Counted from the stretch's first letter, positions 24,940 to 37,668 are shown. The stretch is 64,000 nucleotides of DNA from Eulemur rufifrons (GCF_041146395.1 NC_091012.1:10468193-10532192); one strand, 5' to 3'. Numbers and translations are program-made. Notes: a model not told the origin generated them from the letters alone.

Positions 24940-27368
24940 TTTTTTATTTAAAATAGTTTTATCGGCTTGTAAGACCTTTGCATATAAAAAAATACCCAAA
25001 ACACTATGCAGTATTAAATCACAATTACATTTTTTTACCAATTAAAACTACCCAGAATATACATTTTTTAAAGAAAAAAATCCTACAGAACTGAATTCTG
25101 AAATGACATTATGACTTAAATATTATGACAAAACAGATAATTCCTTATAACATTAATTCATTGCACAAAGCTGCCAAATATTTTCATAAGCATAACCATT
25201 GCACAGAGTGCAAAAGAACAGAATTTCAATGTCATACATTTAGTTGAAGTAACTGCACCTCCACCTACAGAGCTCTTAAATTTCTGGCACAAAATGTTGG
25301 TCTGTTTTAACTTCTACCAGGCAACCAACTTCACAGTCCAGTTACTCCTTCTTTCTGGCCCTTCCTAAAAAAAGAAACATCCTTCTGCTGTCATAACCTG
25401 AAAGAGTCAGCACCTCCTTTGCTTGAAAAAATCAACTCCTCTCAACTCTTAAGGCAGGTATTCCTGCTCCACAGCCTCGCTGCACAGGGGGTTGTACTTG
25501 GAGCCTTTGCAGTAGCCCAAATCCTTCATCAGCCCGGTTGGCGCCTTCCTCAGGTGCAGAAGGCCCTGAGGCACTGGGGGCAGAGGGCCCTGGTGGTTCC
25601 TCAGGCGGGCTTTGATGTTGCTATAGGCGCTGAATACCTCAATGGACTTTAGGGGCTCTGGCAAAATAGACTACACACTGGGCCAGAAGCACCTCGCATT
25701 CAGGCATGCCTATAAAATGACAGCCTTGGTAGGCAGCGACTGCTTTTATTAACGCAGATGGGTCTGTCAGACCTATGTCCTTGCTGGCAAACCTCACGAG
25801 CCTCCTTGCTACATAGAGCGGTTCCTCTCCTTCCTCGAGCATGCGAGCCAGCCAGTAGAAGGAGGCGTTCTGGTCGGAGTCCCGCATGGACTTGTGCAGG
25901 GCGGAGATGCAGTTGTAGTGCTCCTCTCCTGCAGGGTCATACAAAATGTGGGATAGCTGCAGGCCTTCCTTCACATCATTCTCAGTGATCAGAACTCTTC
26001 TGGGAGAATAGGTTTGCCCACTCTTCTTACAGAACATCTTCCTGGAGCTTAGCCTGGCCAGCACGGCCAGCTGCAGTCCATTCAACCCAGCCCGGGCGTC
26101 CCTGTCATTGAGGTAAGCCAGAGCGTCTACTGCTTTGTCCCCTGTGATCACGGAGGGCTCAGAGCTGCTGTTGCTGCTGTGGCCCAGAGGGTCAGTGGGA
26201 CGGCTAGAGTCTAGGACATAGATTCCCAGTGAGTTGATCACTCGCATTAAAATAGTCACCATTGCCTCTACTGGAAGTTTCTCAAGAACAATCACCCGAC
26301 AGCAGCTCAGAAGAGCAGCATTGACCTGGAAGGAAGGGCTCTCAGTGGTTGCCCCGATCAGGGTGATCGTCCCACATTCCACGTGAGGAAGGAAGTGTCC
26401 TGCTGAGATTTATTGAACCGATGAATCTCATCAATAAAAAGGATGGTTTTCCTTTTGAAAAAGCTCTTTTCATTTTAAGCTTGTTTTATGACATCTCGCA
26501 CATGATTTGTCTTGGCATTTGTTGCAGACAATGTCACAAGCCTTGTGCTATGCTTCTTGCTGTTGTTGGCTATGATGTGAGCCAGAGTGGTCTTGCCGCA
26601 GCCCGGTGGCCCCCAAAGGATGAGCGAGGGAATTTCGTTGGTCTCCAAGAGCGAGCGGAACAAGGTCTCCTGCCCCACAGCCCTGCTCTGCCCCATGTAG
26701 TCCTGCAGCGAGTCAGGACGCATCTTGGCCAGCCGCTTGCCCTCCAGCATCTATGGAATCTCATTGGCGGCCACCGCGCGGGGGTGCAGACGCCCCGCTG
26801 CTGGCCCCACACGTGGCGGCGGCAGTGGCGGCGTCCTCCACATCCCAGTGCCCTGGGTTGTCCTTGCTGTCTGCTTCCGCGTCTCCCTCGCCATTGCTGT
26901 TGCCCAAGGCCTCCTCCTCCTTCTGCGCCTCAGCCTCGTCCCAGCTGTGCGGAGACGCGTTGCCCACAGCAGCAGGGGCGGCCGCCGGCCCCTTTCCGGA
27001 CCCCTTCCTCCCGGGCTGCTGGAGCGGCCACCGGGAAGTCGGGGATGGGGCGGGCGCCTCTGGGCGTGGGCGGCGCGTCCTAGCTCTCCCTGCTCTCCCT
27101 CTCGCAGCCGTCGTCGCCCTCCTCTCCCTCGCCCTTGCTGCTCTCAGCCGCCATCAGGGTGGCCGGCTGCTTCAGCGTGGAGCTCTCCGACAGCCGCCGC
27201 CTCTTGGTGCTGGCGGCCAGGGCCCCTTGGCCCGCTCCCTGGCGCTGTGCGGGTCGGCTGCGGGCTCCGCGTGCCCCGCGGGGTGGAGCAGCAGACAGCG
27301 GTCCAGGTGCGAGTTGATGTGCGCCGCGGGCAACATCTGCTGGCACACGGGGCACTGCACCTGGTCAA
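24937..27368 (-). pseudogene. WRNIP1P: WRNIP1 processed pseudogene
   Basis: A retrocopy of WRNIP1, a AAA+ ATPase related to bacterial MgsA that binds ubiquitin and acts at stalled replication forks. On the minus strand the order is: a UBZ4-type zinc finger (CPVCQQMLPAAHINSHLDRC, about 27358-27299); a low-complexity Ala/Ser/acidic segment; the AAA+ module with Walker A GPPGCGKT (about 26600) and Walker B FIDEIHRF (about 26420); and the C-terminal helical part ending in DFFKQRRC with its stop at 25409-25407. About 460 bases of 3' UTR and a short poly(T) follow. There are no introns. It is dead: the start and first roughly 16 codons are missing, a stop (TAA, 26477-26475) lies between the Walker motifs, a frameshift follows near 26385, a stop lies near the C terminus, and frames change in the N-terminal region. 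The parent gene is not in this window. Confidence 0.96.
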
Positions 27369-27384
27369 CGTGTGTTACTTGTTT
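27369..27384 (+). repeat. Target-site duplication, WRNIP1 retrocopy
   Basis: Second copy of the 16-mer at 24924-24939. The first WRNIP1 codons begin immediately to its left on the minus strand, which marks the 5' truncation point. Confidence 0.9.
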
Positions 27385-30300
27385 AACCAAAATACGAGGG
27401 GAGACATTCCTAAAAATTGGATCTACATCCTTGCTGCACAGGAAATTTAAAATAGAAAACATTCTTCAGGACATTCACAATTCAACTATAAATATTATCA
27501 TAAAAATGTAATCAGCCACTGACCACACTAAGAGAAATTAAAAGAGAAAACACTAAGATCCCTCAGAAATAGACAAAGGTGAGGCCATCTTCTGCTAAAT
27601 TCTCTGCAAGCTGCAGGAGTAGAGATTGTAGGCATTTTGATACTTGTTTTTCTCTCTGTGGTGAGAAGAGGACAGAATTCGAGGTCTGCAGGCACCAGCG
27701 TTATGGGGACATAAAAGGAATTGAAATGATTTGGGTGAAGTTCCCTGACATCCCACTTAGAGGTGATTTGTGTTAGCCTGCTAGGATTCTAATTTTTCTG
27801 GAGGGTTGAATTGAAAATTTACCATGGCTTATGACCTATCAGAAGAAAAGAGATTTTTTTTTAATTAACAGAATCACAATCTTACTATTCTTCCTAATGT
27901 GTCTGTATCCGCCAAATGACAGGCGCTAGTGGATGGTAACAGCTACTGCGCACACGCACGTGTAAACGCACAGGCACATGCTCTTGTGCACACTTGCTTC
28001 TTGGGGGCTCTTGAACCTTTGGCCTTCTCAGGTTCACGTGTCTGGTCCAGTGCATTGCCTCAGCATTTCATGTTCTTGTTTCCAGACGTGTTGAAAGTGC
28101 CTATCTGCTGCTTCCTTTCTGTGCGCACAACATGTAAAATTCATGTCTCACTTTTTTTAGTGCATGAGCATATTTTTTAAAAAGTCAATACTGCTCATCC
28201 TTCACGTGTCCCCATCTCTTTTGCAGTCCTGCTCCCAGGGCCACTGCCTGTGGGGAGTGGGGGAAGCCTGCAACAAATGGGACGGGGGGATGGTCTTCCT
28301 CCTCCTCCTCCTCACTGTGGAGGTGTGAAGGACCACAGAGGAGCCACCCTGGGGATGGAGTTTTATGGCCTGTCAGGGTCAGCAAGAAAGCCTGGGGGCA
28401 GGGAGGGGCCAGGGCCAGCTCTTTCCCCACTACCCACTGTCCATTAGTCAGGCTTTTACGGGCCCCTTGTGCGGAGACTACTGGACCTTTCTAAAGATCT
28501 GCCTTGGTTCTCTAAGATTTAGAGAAAGCCAATCCTTTAGGACTCATTTTTTGCCACCTTTGAAAAATAATGATAGTTCTTTTAAAACATTTAAGATTCC
28601 AAGAGCAACAAAATGAAAAATGGCTGAATGTTCCTGAACTGAATTCTCCCTGGCAGGCGGAGGTAAATCCTGCCTGACTTCACTTGAAGATTGGGGGCTG
28701 ATCTTGTGGTTTTTCTTCACAGAGGGTCGAGGCGCGCCTGGGTTTGTCTGCACCATTTATTCTTTCCCACAATAATTTCCAGGTCTGACTTGGCTTTTTG
28801 GTATTGAGTTGTCAAGGTAAAGAAAAAAGCAGAGGGTCGCAGGAATGGGTGTTTGTGATGAGGAGCGAAACGGCAGTTTTTCAATAGTATTTTAAGAAGT
28901 CAGCACGGCCCCAAAGGTAACGTTATTATTATTTTTTTTTTCTCTTAGTGGTTCTATATTCAGGAGCACAGATGACTGTTTTCCCTGAGTGTTCCTATGT
29001 GGGCAGGATTTTTCCCATACCATGGCTGAGAGGTGAAAAAGGTGGGTTTTAGACTGATTCAGTGACCAAAGATAGAACCAACATCTGCAGGCCTGTTCAC
29101 CTGAGACACAGGTGGATATGAATCCTCCTGTGTATCTTGACAGGTGGTGCTAGTGGCAAGATCAAGGTCAAATGGGCTATAGCTTAGCTTAAAGAAGGAT
29201 GTGGTCGTTTTTTATTCTCTTGCCAGGACTCTTATTGGCAAGTCTGCCACCTGGTCATGGTCTGGCTTTCTCAAAATGGCCCTCCTCAAACTTGGGCTCA
29301 ACCAGGGTATCAAAAACTCTGACCTGGAGTGCAAAACTCCCATCAAGGCTGCTTTGTTTGAGCATGGCTATCACATTATGCTGTGGGGATATGACTGGGA
29401 GACCTCCTATTGTGTCATCTCGCTTATGTTACTCTGCTATATGCTTCACTTTCTGAAATATATGTCAAATTTGTCCATGGTTCTTGGATTCAAAAGTTCT
29501 GAAATAAAATGCTGAATTTACCTGTTAATGTAAGAAGCAAATTAGATTACTAGTGGGCACCAAACATTTATTAAAATGTTTGGAGTTAAGTTCAAGTTTA
29601 TTGTAGGCAAGAAGAAATCACTAAAATTAATATCCATTTTCTCAGCCTATATTTAAATGATGGCATAATTTAATCCCAAAATTTTACTTTTTATTTCAGT
29701 AATTTATACCATATTTTACAACATTTATGTTGTTCATTTGGAAATGCCAAGCATTTCTTAACTTCAAAAGGCTGTATTATTGCTTCTCTATTTTATGTAA
29801 AAATAGCACCAATCTTCATGGCAGCATGCAATTAAAAATTGTAGATATTGAAAGTATTACCTTTTTTTGAGACAGGGTCCTAATCTATTGCTAAAGAATT
29901 ATTTTTATTTGCATCCATTAAAGTACAGAGAGAAAAGACAAAAGAATTATTTTTAAATAGTATATCTATGTTATCTTCAGTATTTTATGTATCAAAATTT
30001 CTCTTATTCTTGTTTTCAAGTCAATATTACTGTGTTTCTTTTGAGTGTATGTTTCCTCAGATGAGTGCATTGTATTTTTTATTTTGCACCTGAATATTAT
30101 GAAATGGATGATAATGTTCAGCTCTGTACACTTAAAATAATGTGGTACATGATTTCTGTATGCATTGGGCATATGTTTGCTGCCTATAAAATATCTGTGC
30201 TTTTTTTGACTTTATAAAAATTGCCCACACATGGTTCAGGACTTACATTGTCCATGCTTGTTCAGAACTTATCGTGTGTGGGTGTGTGCGCACTCTCACG

Positions 30301-30475
30301 AGTGTGCCGGTTGGTTATCAATGATTGCTTTAGCCTATCTATGTGAGTGGTGAAGGAAATAGTCTTAAATTCACAATATATTTATTGTTTGAATTTATAT
30401 TATTTTATGAGAGAAACAATTTTGTTATTTGAAGGTGATTTTTGAAAAGTTTTCTAATTATCTCTTTAGGTAGCC
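27385..30475. other. Unassigned sequence
   Basis: About 3 kb with no recognised gene. 27940-28000 is rich in CA and CG words. A short (TCC)n tract lies at about 28295-28312. A 104-codon plus-strand open frame (29201-29515) is unusual for its codon pattern but matches no family I know. 29520-30475 is AT-rich and largely without frames. Confidence 0.4.
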
Positions 30476-30479
30476 AAAT

Positions 30480-33400
30480 TTTTAATTGTGGTAAAATACA
30501 TAAAATTGTTATATCAAACATTTTTAAGTATACAGTTTAGTAGTGTTAAGTATATTCACATAGTTTTTCAACATATTTCTAGATCATTTTTATCTTATTA
30601 AACTAAAAGTGAATAGCCATTAAACAGGAAATGATTCTTTCTACCTCTTTCTAACTCCTGAAAAACATCACTTTACTTTCTCTTTCTATGAATTTGACTA
30701 CTTCACATACTTTATGAGTATAATAATACAGTGACTGTTTCTTTTTGATTGCTTTGTTTTACTTAACATATTATCCTCAACGTTTGTCCTTGCTATAATA
30801 TGTGTCAAGATGAACATTTTTAAGGCTAAATAACATTCCATTATATGTATATGCCATATTTCTTTATCTACTCATCGATAAAGGGACATTTTGTTTGTTT
30901 CCAGGTATTGTCTTTAGTAAATAATGCTGCAATGTATGCAAATGTGCAAATATCTATTCCATGTTTTGCTTTGAATAAGTTTGAGATATTTTGGATACAC
31001 TGATGTAGTACCATGTGCATATTCTTGCTTTTGTTGTGTGTTAACTTTGATATTATATCCAAGAAATCATTACAAAGTGTAATTGTAATGAAGCTTCCCT
31101 TTTATATATGCTTCTAGGAGTTTAATATTTATAGGTCTTACATTTAAGTCTTTGTCTATGTTTTTAATTGACACTTATAATTGTGCATATTTACAGGATA
31201 CAATTTGACGTTTCACATATATATGTTGTATAATAATGAAATCATGATATTTAGTGTATTCATTACCTCATGCATTTATTATTTCTTCGTGGTGAAAATA
31301 TCCACAAGCTGGTCTTCTAACTATTTGGTAATATACAATACCTTACTCTTAACCATTTTCATCTTACTGTGCAATAGAAAACCAAAACTTGTTTCTTCTT
31401 TCTAATTGTAATTTTGTACCAGTTAACCAACCTCACCTCTTCGTCCACTTCCCTTAGTCTCTGGTAACCATTGTTCTACTTTCTGCTTCTATGATCTCAA
31501 CTTTTTTTTAAACATACCACACATGAGTACATTCTACAGTATTTGTATTTTTGTGTCTGGCTTATTCCACTTAACATTTTGTCCTTCAGATCCATCCATG
31601 TTTGTATGCCAGTACCATGCTGTTTGGTTACTATAGCTTTTTAGTAAATTTTGAAGTCATATACTGTGACTTCAGGTTTGTTCTTTTTGCTCAGGATTGC
31701 TTTTGCTATTTGGGATATTTTCTAGTTTCATATTCATTTTAGGGATTTTAAAAAATTTCTGTGATGAATGTCATTGATATGTTGATAGAAATTACATTGA
31801 AGTTGTACATCACTTTGGGTAGTATGGCCATTTAAAAATTATTTTTCAAATCCATTAACAAAAGGTAACTTTCCATTTATTCATGTGTATTTCAATTTCT
31901 TCATCCCTATTTTATAGTTTTTAGTATCTATATCTTTCAACTTTTTAAGTTTATTGCTAGATATCTTAATTTTTTACAGCTAGCGTAGATGCAGGAAAAG
32001 CATTTGACAACATTCCTTTATAATAAAAACACTCAAAAAATTAGGTATACAAGGTATGTATATCAACACAATAAAGGCCATATGTAAAAAAAAACCAATG
32101 ATAACACAGTGAGGAGGGAAATGCTGCAAGCTTTTTCTCTGAGATTTCCAACAAGACAAGGATACCTGTTTTCACCAGTCCTATTCAACGTAGTACTGGA
32201 AGCCATTGTGGGAAAGAGAGGAGAAAGAATTAAAATCATTTAAACTGGAAAGTGAGAAGACAAATTGTCCCTGTTTGCAGACAAAGTGATCTTATATTTT
32301 AAAAAAAACCTAAAAAACTACACACAACCCCAAAATTGTTAGAACTCTTAAAAAATCAGTAAAGTTACAGAATACAAAATCAACATAAAAATTAATAGTA
32401 TTTGTCTACACTAACAGTAAACTAAAATAGAAATGTTAAAATTCAGTTTAGAAAGGCTACAAAAAATAAGTCAGTCTATTTTGAGTTCTTGTTTGTGTAT
32501 AGTACAAGGTAAGGTCCAACTTTAATTTGTCTGATTTGAATTTCCAGTATTCCTAACCTTATTTGTTGAAGAGACTTTCCTTTCCTCACTGTGATGTTCT
32601 GGTGAGAATTTCTGAGAATAAGTTGTCAATATATTATACTTGAGTGTTTATTTCTGGGCTTTTAAATCTATTTAATCATCTATTTGTCTGTCTTTATGCC
32701 AGTACCACACTGTTTTGAATAACATAGCTTTGTAATATGTTTTGAAATTGAAAAATCTGTTGCTTCTGTGTTTTCCTATTACAATATTGTTTCTTCTGTT
32801 TTTTTTTTTAATCTTTTGAGATTCCATAGAAATTTTAGAATATTTTAACACTTCTGTAAAAATTTGCATTGGTATTTTGACAGAGATTTCATCAAATCTG
32901 TAGATCACTTTGGGTAGCATTGACATATTAATAATATTAAATCTTTTAGCTTTTGAAAAAAAGTGTTTCCAGTAGTTTTTTGTTTAATTTCCACATAGTT
33001 GTGGACATATCACTTTCCTTTTGATTTTTACTTCTAGTTTTATTCTATTGTAGTCAGCAATAATACTTTGTGTGATTTTTATGTGCTTAAATTTGTTGAG
33101 ACTTGTTTTGTGGCTTAGCAGGTTGTCTATCTGCCATAATGTGCTATGTTTGCTTAAAAATAGTGTGTAGAGTGGAGAGTTCAGTATAAGACTTTTAGGT
33201 GTAATCTATAGTGTTCACATCTTCTGTTTCATTTTGTTCTTTTGTCTCTTGACTTCTTTTCATTATTGAAAGGGTGGTATCAAATTATACTACTGTTCTT
33301 GTGATATTGTCTGATTCTTGCTTCAATTCTGTAAAAAGTTGCTTCATATATTTGGGAGCTGTAGTGGTAGATGCATATGGATTAATACTTGTGATAGCTT

Positions 33401-33560
33401 CCTGATTAATGGACTCTTTGATCATTATATAATGCCCTTTGCTATCCCCTATGACAATTTTTCATGTAACATATATTTTGTCAATGTGGGAGTATTTGAC
33501 ATTGCATTCAATAACTTTTTTCAATTCTTTTACTTACAGTCCTCTGTGCCCTTACATCTA
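30480..33560 (-). mobile_element. Nest of old L1 LINE fragments
   Basis: Most of the plus strand reads as reverse L1: 'aacattccattatatgtata' near 30831, 'gcctatctatgtgagt' flanking, 'catgctgtttggttactata' near 31617 and 'gtaccacactgttttgaata' near 32703. The last two are the same ORF2 motif, so at least two copies are present. One piece, 31975-32470, runs the other way ('gatgcaggaaaagcatttga', 'ctgttttcaccagtcctatt'), which shows an inversion or a separate insertion. All copies are frameless. Confidence 0.7.
31975..32470 (+). mobile_element. L1 ORF2 fragment in opposite orientation
   Basis: Plus-strand L1 ORF2 (reverse transcriptase region): the phrases 'gatgcaggaaaagcatttga', 'caccagtcctattcaacgta' and 'tccctgtttgcagacaaagt' follow in order, the latter two around the part coding for the reverse transcriptase FADD-like core. 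It is surrounded by minus-strand L1 sequence and carries no long frame. Confidence 0.75.
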
Positions 33561-33573
33561 AAGTAAGTTTTTT

Positions 33574-33899
33574 GCTGGGTGCGGTGGCTCACTCCTGTAA
33601 TCCTAGCACTCTGGCAGGCCAAGGTGGGTGGATTGTTTGAGCTCAGGAGTTTGAGACCAGCCTGAGCAAGAGCGAGACCCTGTCTCTACTAAAAATAGAA
33701 ATAAATTAGCTGAACAACTAGAAATATATAGAAAAAATCAGCTGGGCATGGTGGCACATGCTTGTAGTCCCAGCTACTCAGGAGGCTGAGGCAGGAGGAT
33801 TACTTGAGCTCAGGAGTTTGAGGTTGCTGTTAGCTAGGCTGACGCCACAGCACTTTAACCCAGGCAACAGAGTGAGACTCTGTCCCCCACCCAAAAAAA
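33574..33899 (+). mobile_element. Alu SINE
   Basis: A full Alu starting 'gctgggtgcggtggctcact', with a linker containing 'gaacaactagaaatatatag' and a short tail broken by C residues. A loose 'aaagta' repeat on both sides suggests a worn target-site duplication. It is inserted between old L1 blocks. Confidence 0.92.
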
Positions 33900-34550
33900 G
33901 TAGGTCTTTTGTAGAAAACGTAGAGTTGGATCATATTTCTTCAATTTATTCAGACAAAATATGTCTTGTGATTGATTTAATTTATTTTAGAGAAAGTAAA
34001 TACTGAAAGGCAATAACTTGCCTTTTATTTATTTCTGTAAGTCTTATAGCTATCTTGTTCTTGTTTTCTTTTACTGTCTTCCTTTGTGTTTTGCTGATTT
34101 TTGTAGTGATGTTTTGATTCCTTTCTCATTTCCTTTTGTGTATCTACTATGTTTTATTATGTTTTTCTTTTTTCTTTAAAACCCCAAGAGCATTTGAGAT
34201 GTGTATATACCATAGATATTTTGTTTGTGTTTACTATACTTATTTTTAAAAATCTGCCTATTATAACAAACTATTTTAAGCTGAAAACTTTAACTGAATA
34301 CAAAGTCCCTGCCTTTTTACATCGCATTCTGTTGAAATCACAGATTATATACTTTTTATTATGTACCCATTAACACAAATTTGTGGTTACTTTAAGGGTT
34401 TGTCTATTCAAATCTATAGCAGAATTAAAAGTATTTTATTCACCATCATTATGATAACACAGAATACTATATGTATGCACACAATTACATTTACCGTGGA
34501 ACTTGATATACTCACATAACTATGTGGCTAATATTTTACTTTTCATTATG
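33900..34550 (-). mobile_element. Old L1-like AT-rich sequence
   Basis: T-rich sequence that continues the reverse L1 trend ('tttgtagtgatgttttgatt', 'tgtgtatctactatgtttta'). It is too diverged to place in ORF1 or ORF2 by eye. Confidence 0.45.
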
Positions 34551-34564
34551 AAGAACTGACTGCT

Positions 34565-35160
34565 GCTCCTCCACCCAAGTCATTCTATAAAAAAGACACC
34601 TGCACCGGAATGTTTATAGCAGCACAATTCACAATTGCAAAGATGTGGAAACAACCCAAATGCCCATCAATTCATGAATGGATTAGCAAAATGTGGTATA
34701 TGTATACCAGGGAATATTACTCAGCTATTAGAAATAATGGCGATATGGCATCTCTTTGGTTCTCCTGAAGAGAGTTGGAACCCATTCTATGAAGTGAAGT
34801 ATCCCAAGAATGGAAAAATAAGCACCACATGTACTCACCAGCAAACTGGTTTCCCTGAGTGCACATTTGGGAATAACACCAATTGGGTATCGGACAGAGG
34901 CGGGGTCTGGGGGGAAGGGATGGGTGTATACATACTTGATGAGTGCAATGCACACTGTTTGGGGAATGGACACGCTTGAAGTTCTGACTGGGGGGGATGC
35001 GGGTGGGTGGAGGGGATGAGTGCATACCTACATAATGAGTGTGATGTGCACTGTCTAGGGAATGGACACACTTGAAGCTCAGACTCGGGGGGATGGGGAG
35101 GCATGGGCAATATATATAACCTGAACTTTTGTACCCCCATAATGAGCTGAAAAAAAAAAA
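34565..35160 (+). mobile_element. 5'-truncated L1 3' end with duplicated 3' UTR unit
   Basis: A truncated L1 insertion holding the last part of ORF2 and the 3' UTR, ending in an A tail. It is flanked by the perfect 14-base duplication aagaactgactgct at 34551-34564 and 35161-35174. Within the 3' UTR a unit of about 90 bases occurs twice with a period of 96 (about 34911-34997 and 35007-35093). The ORF2 remnant is short and broken. The antisense open frame of 178 codons here is a shadow. Confidence 0.93.
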
Positions 35161-35174
35161 AAGAACTGACTGCT

Positions 35175-35903
35175 TTTTGCAATTTGTGTAGGGTATGTCC
35201 CTTGAGTATAAATTGTTTAAGCTTTTTTGATCTTTGAAATGTTTTGTTTTCAACTAATTTTTAATTTTCAACTAATATTAATTTTTGCTAGAAATAGTGT
35301 TCTGGTTGTTAGTTGTCATTTTTTCAACACTTTGACTGTATCATCCTATACCTTTCTGGCTTGCAAGGTTTTTTTGCTAAAAAATCTGTTGATCATCCCA
35401 TAAGAGTGCCCTTGTACATGACAAGTCACATTTTTTCTTGCTGATTTTCAAGATTCTCTTTGTAATTTTTAAATTTTTGATTATGATGTGTCTTGTTTTG
35501 GATCTTTTTCTGTTGTTTCTAGTTAGAGTAGTTTTAGCTTCTTTAAATTTTATGCTATCTTCTTCAACTTTAGGAAGTTCTCAGACATTATTTCTTCAGG
35601 TATGCTCCCTGCTCATTTCTCTCTCTCTTTTTTTTTCCTCTCTTGTCTGTAATTACAAATGGCCTATTACTAAGCATGCTGGGTTTTTTTTTTCTTCTAC
35701 ATCAAGTCTGTTCTTGCTTTAGTGAATCTTTAAATTCAGTTTTTATATTTATCAGCTCCATACTTTACATTTGTGGGTTTTATTCAAGTTCAAATCTCTT
35801 TGTTAATAATATCAATTTCTTTGTGCATTTTTTTCTTTTTCTTTAGTTGTCTGTGTTCTCATTAAGCTAACAGGGCATCTTTAAAAAAGTTATTTTAAAT
35901 ACT
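35175..35903 (-). mobile_element. Old L1-like sequence
   Basis: T-rich reverse L1-type sequence with 'ttgctaaaaaatctgttgat' near 35372 and 'ctgattttcaagattctctt' near 35440. It was split from 33900-34550 by the younger L1 at 34565-35160. Confidence 0.5.
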
Positions 35904-35914
35904 TTTAAAATTAC

Positions 35915-36535
35915 TTTATGTGTGACCGCAAACTAGTACAACTTCTGTCAAAAGTAATATGGAGATACCTCAAAGAGATACAAGTAGAACTACCATTTGA
36001 TCCAGCAATCCCATTACTGGGCATCTACCCAAAAGAACAAAAGGCCTTCCATAAAGAAGACATTAGCACCAGAATGGTTATAGCAGCACAATTCACAATT
36101 GCAAAGATGTGGAAACAACCCAAGTGCCCATCAATACATGAGTGGATTAATACAATGTGGTATACATATACCATGGAGTTCTACTCAGCCACAAAAAACA
36201 ATGGTGATATAGCACCTCTTGTATTATCCTGGATAGAGCTGGAACCATTTTACTAAGTGAAGTATCACAAGAATGGAAAACCAAGCACCACACGGACTCA
36301 CCATCAACTTGGTATTAACTGATCAACACTTAAGTACACATATAATAATAATATTCATTGGGTGTCAGGCAGATGGGAAGGAGGAGGAGGGGATGGATAT
36401 ATACACACCTAATGGGTGTGGTGTGTACCTTATGGGGGATGGACATGCTTGAAGCTCTGATTCAGCTGGGGCAAAGTCAGTATACATAACCTAAACATTT
36501 GTACCCCCATAATATGCTGAAATAAAATCAAATCA
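35915..36535 (+). mobile_element. 5'-truncated L1 3' end
   Basis: The end of ORF2 in a nearly open frame (35918-36256, 112 codons, with 'PFDPAIPLLGIYPKEQKAFHK' type residues), then the 3' UTR with its G-rich purine tract and the 'tgtacccccataat' end. A ten-base repeat 'aaaattactt' occurs at both borders and is the likely target-site duplication. Same family as 34565-35160, older by its divergence. Confidence 0.9.
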
Positions 36536-36540
36536 AATAA

Positions 36541-36955
36541 AAATTACTTCATAGATCTTCACTTCGTTATGGTCGCTTGAATATTATTGTTGTCCTTTTA
36601 TTGGACTATATTTCTTGGTTATTTTGATGTCTTGGTTCATTTTTGATGAGATTTTTGTTATTTTAAAAAACCTGCCTATTCCATCTTTTATTGAATGGAT
36701 TTGTTCAGGGGAAATTTAGCACCATGCAGCCACACTGGACATTCTGGGCACTTCTCCAAACTGTTGGCAGGATGTGTCTTCTCTGGAGTACTCTGTATAT
36801 TTTCCCACTAAAAAAGCTTTGTCTGTTTCTTGTTAAAAGCGCTCCGTCTTTACCTTCCATGATGAATTCCATATGTTGTGCAGTCTCTCTGTTGCTGTAA
36901 TTGCTATTCACCTTTGTTCTCACTAGAGTCAGCATGCCATTTAAACTATATCTGA
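36541..36955. other. Old repeat-like sequence
   Basis: T-rich sequence that probably continues the older L1 block into which the truncated L1 inserted. No gene is seen. Confidence 0.4.
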
Positions 36956-37668
36956 ATTATTTTCAGCACTACATATTAAAGGAAGCAATAAGCAGTCTTT
37001 TGAAATAACCAGAGAAACCCAGGACTTTGGATATAAGATTGGATTAAGTGTTCACTCAAATATTTCTGAAGACCAGAGATTTAAAATTGAAGAGAATATT
37101 TCTAAATATGATCAATTTGATGAGTCCTTCATTAAAACTTTATTGTTCTTCCACCAACAAATACTACCACCAGATGCCAAAATCTACAACTGTGATCAGT
37201 ATAGTGAGGAGTATATCCAATCATCATTGCTTAATCAATATCAGGGAATAGAAAATTGGGAAAACCTTACATGTCCAATAAAACCATAAATAATTACCAG
37301 GATATTTATATTGATGAGAGAAATTATCAATGCAAGAAACCTGAAAAAACTTGAACCAAGTCTCATGCTCTATAAAATATCAGAAAGGTCAATATCCAGA
37401 GAACCAGTACAAATGTAAAGCATGTGAGAATGTCTTTCATCAATGTTTAAAGCTTATTAGCCATGAGGATATCCATATTCAAGATTATTCCTACAAATGT
37501 AATGAATGTGTAGAAGCTTTTTCCCAGTCAGGGAAATATTCTCAAAATCAGGGAATTCATATTGGAGAATATTCATACAAACATAATAAATGTTAGAAAA
37601 TCTTTAGTCAGCCATTCAATCTAAGAAAACATAACACAGTCCATACTGAAGAAAACCTCCACAAATGT

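Noticed and set aside
26421..27511. Plus-strand open frames of 220-252 codons
   Set aside because: They lie antisense to the GC-rich WRNIP1 retrocopy; high GC lowers stop frequency. The minus strand carries the recognisable protein.
34911..35093. CRISPR-like repeat array
   Set aside because: Only two units with no spacer structure; they are a tandem duplication in an L1 3' UTR.
34717..35253. Minus-strand frames of 81-178 codons
   Set aside because: They are antisense to the L1 3' end at 34565-35160. The Pro/His/Ser-rich translation reflects the G-rich 3' UTR.
35918..36256. 112-codon plus-strand frame
   Set aside because: It is the C-terminal end of L1 ORF2 in a truncated copy, not an independent gene.
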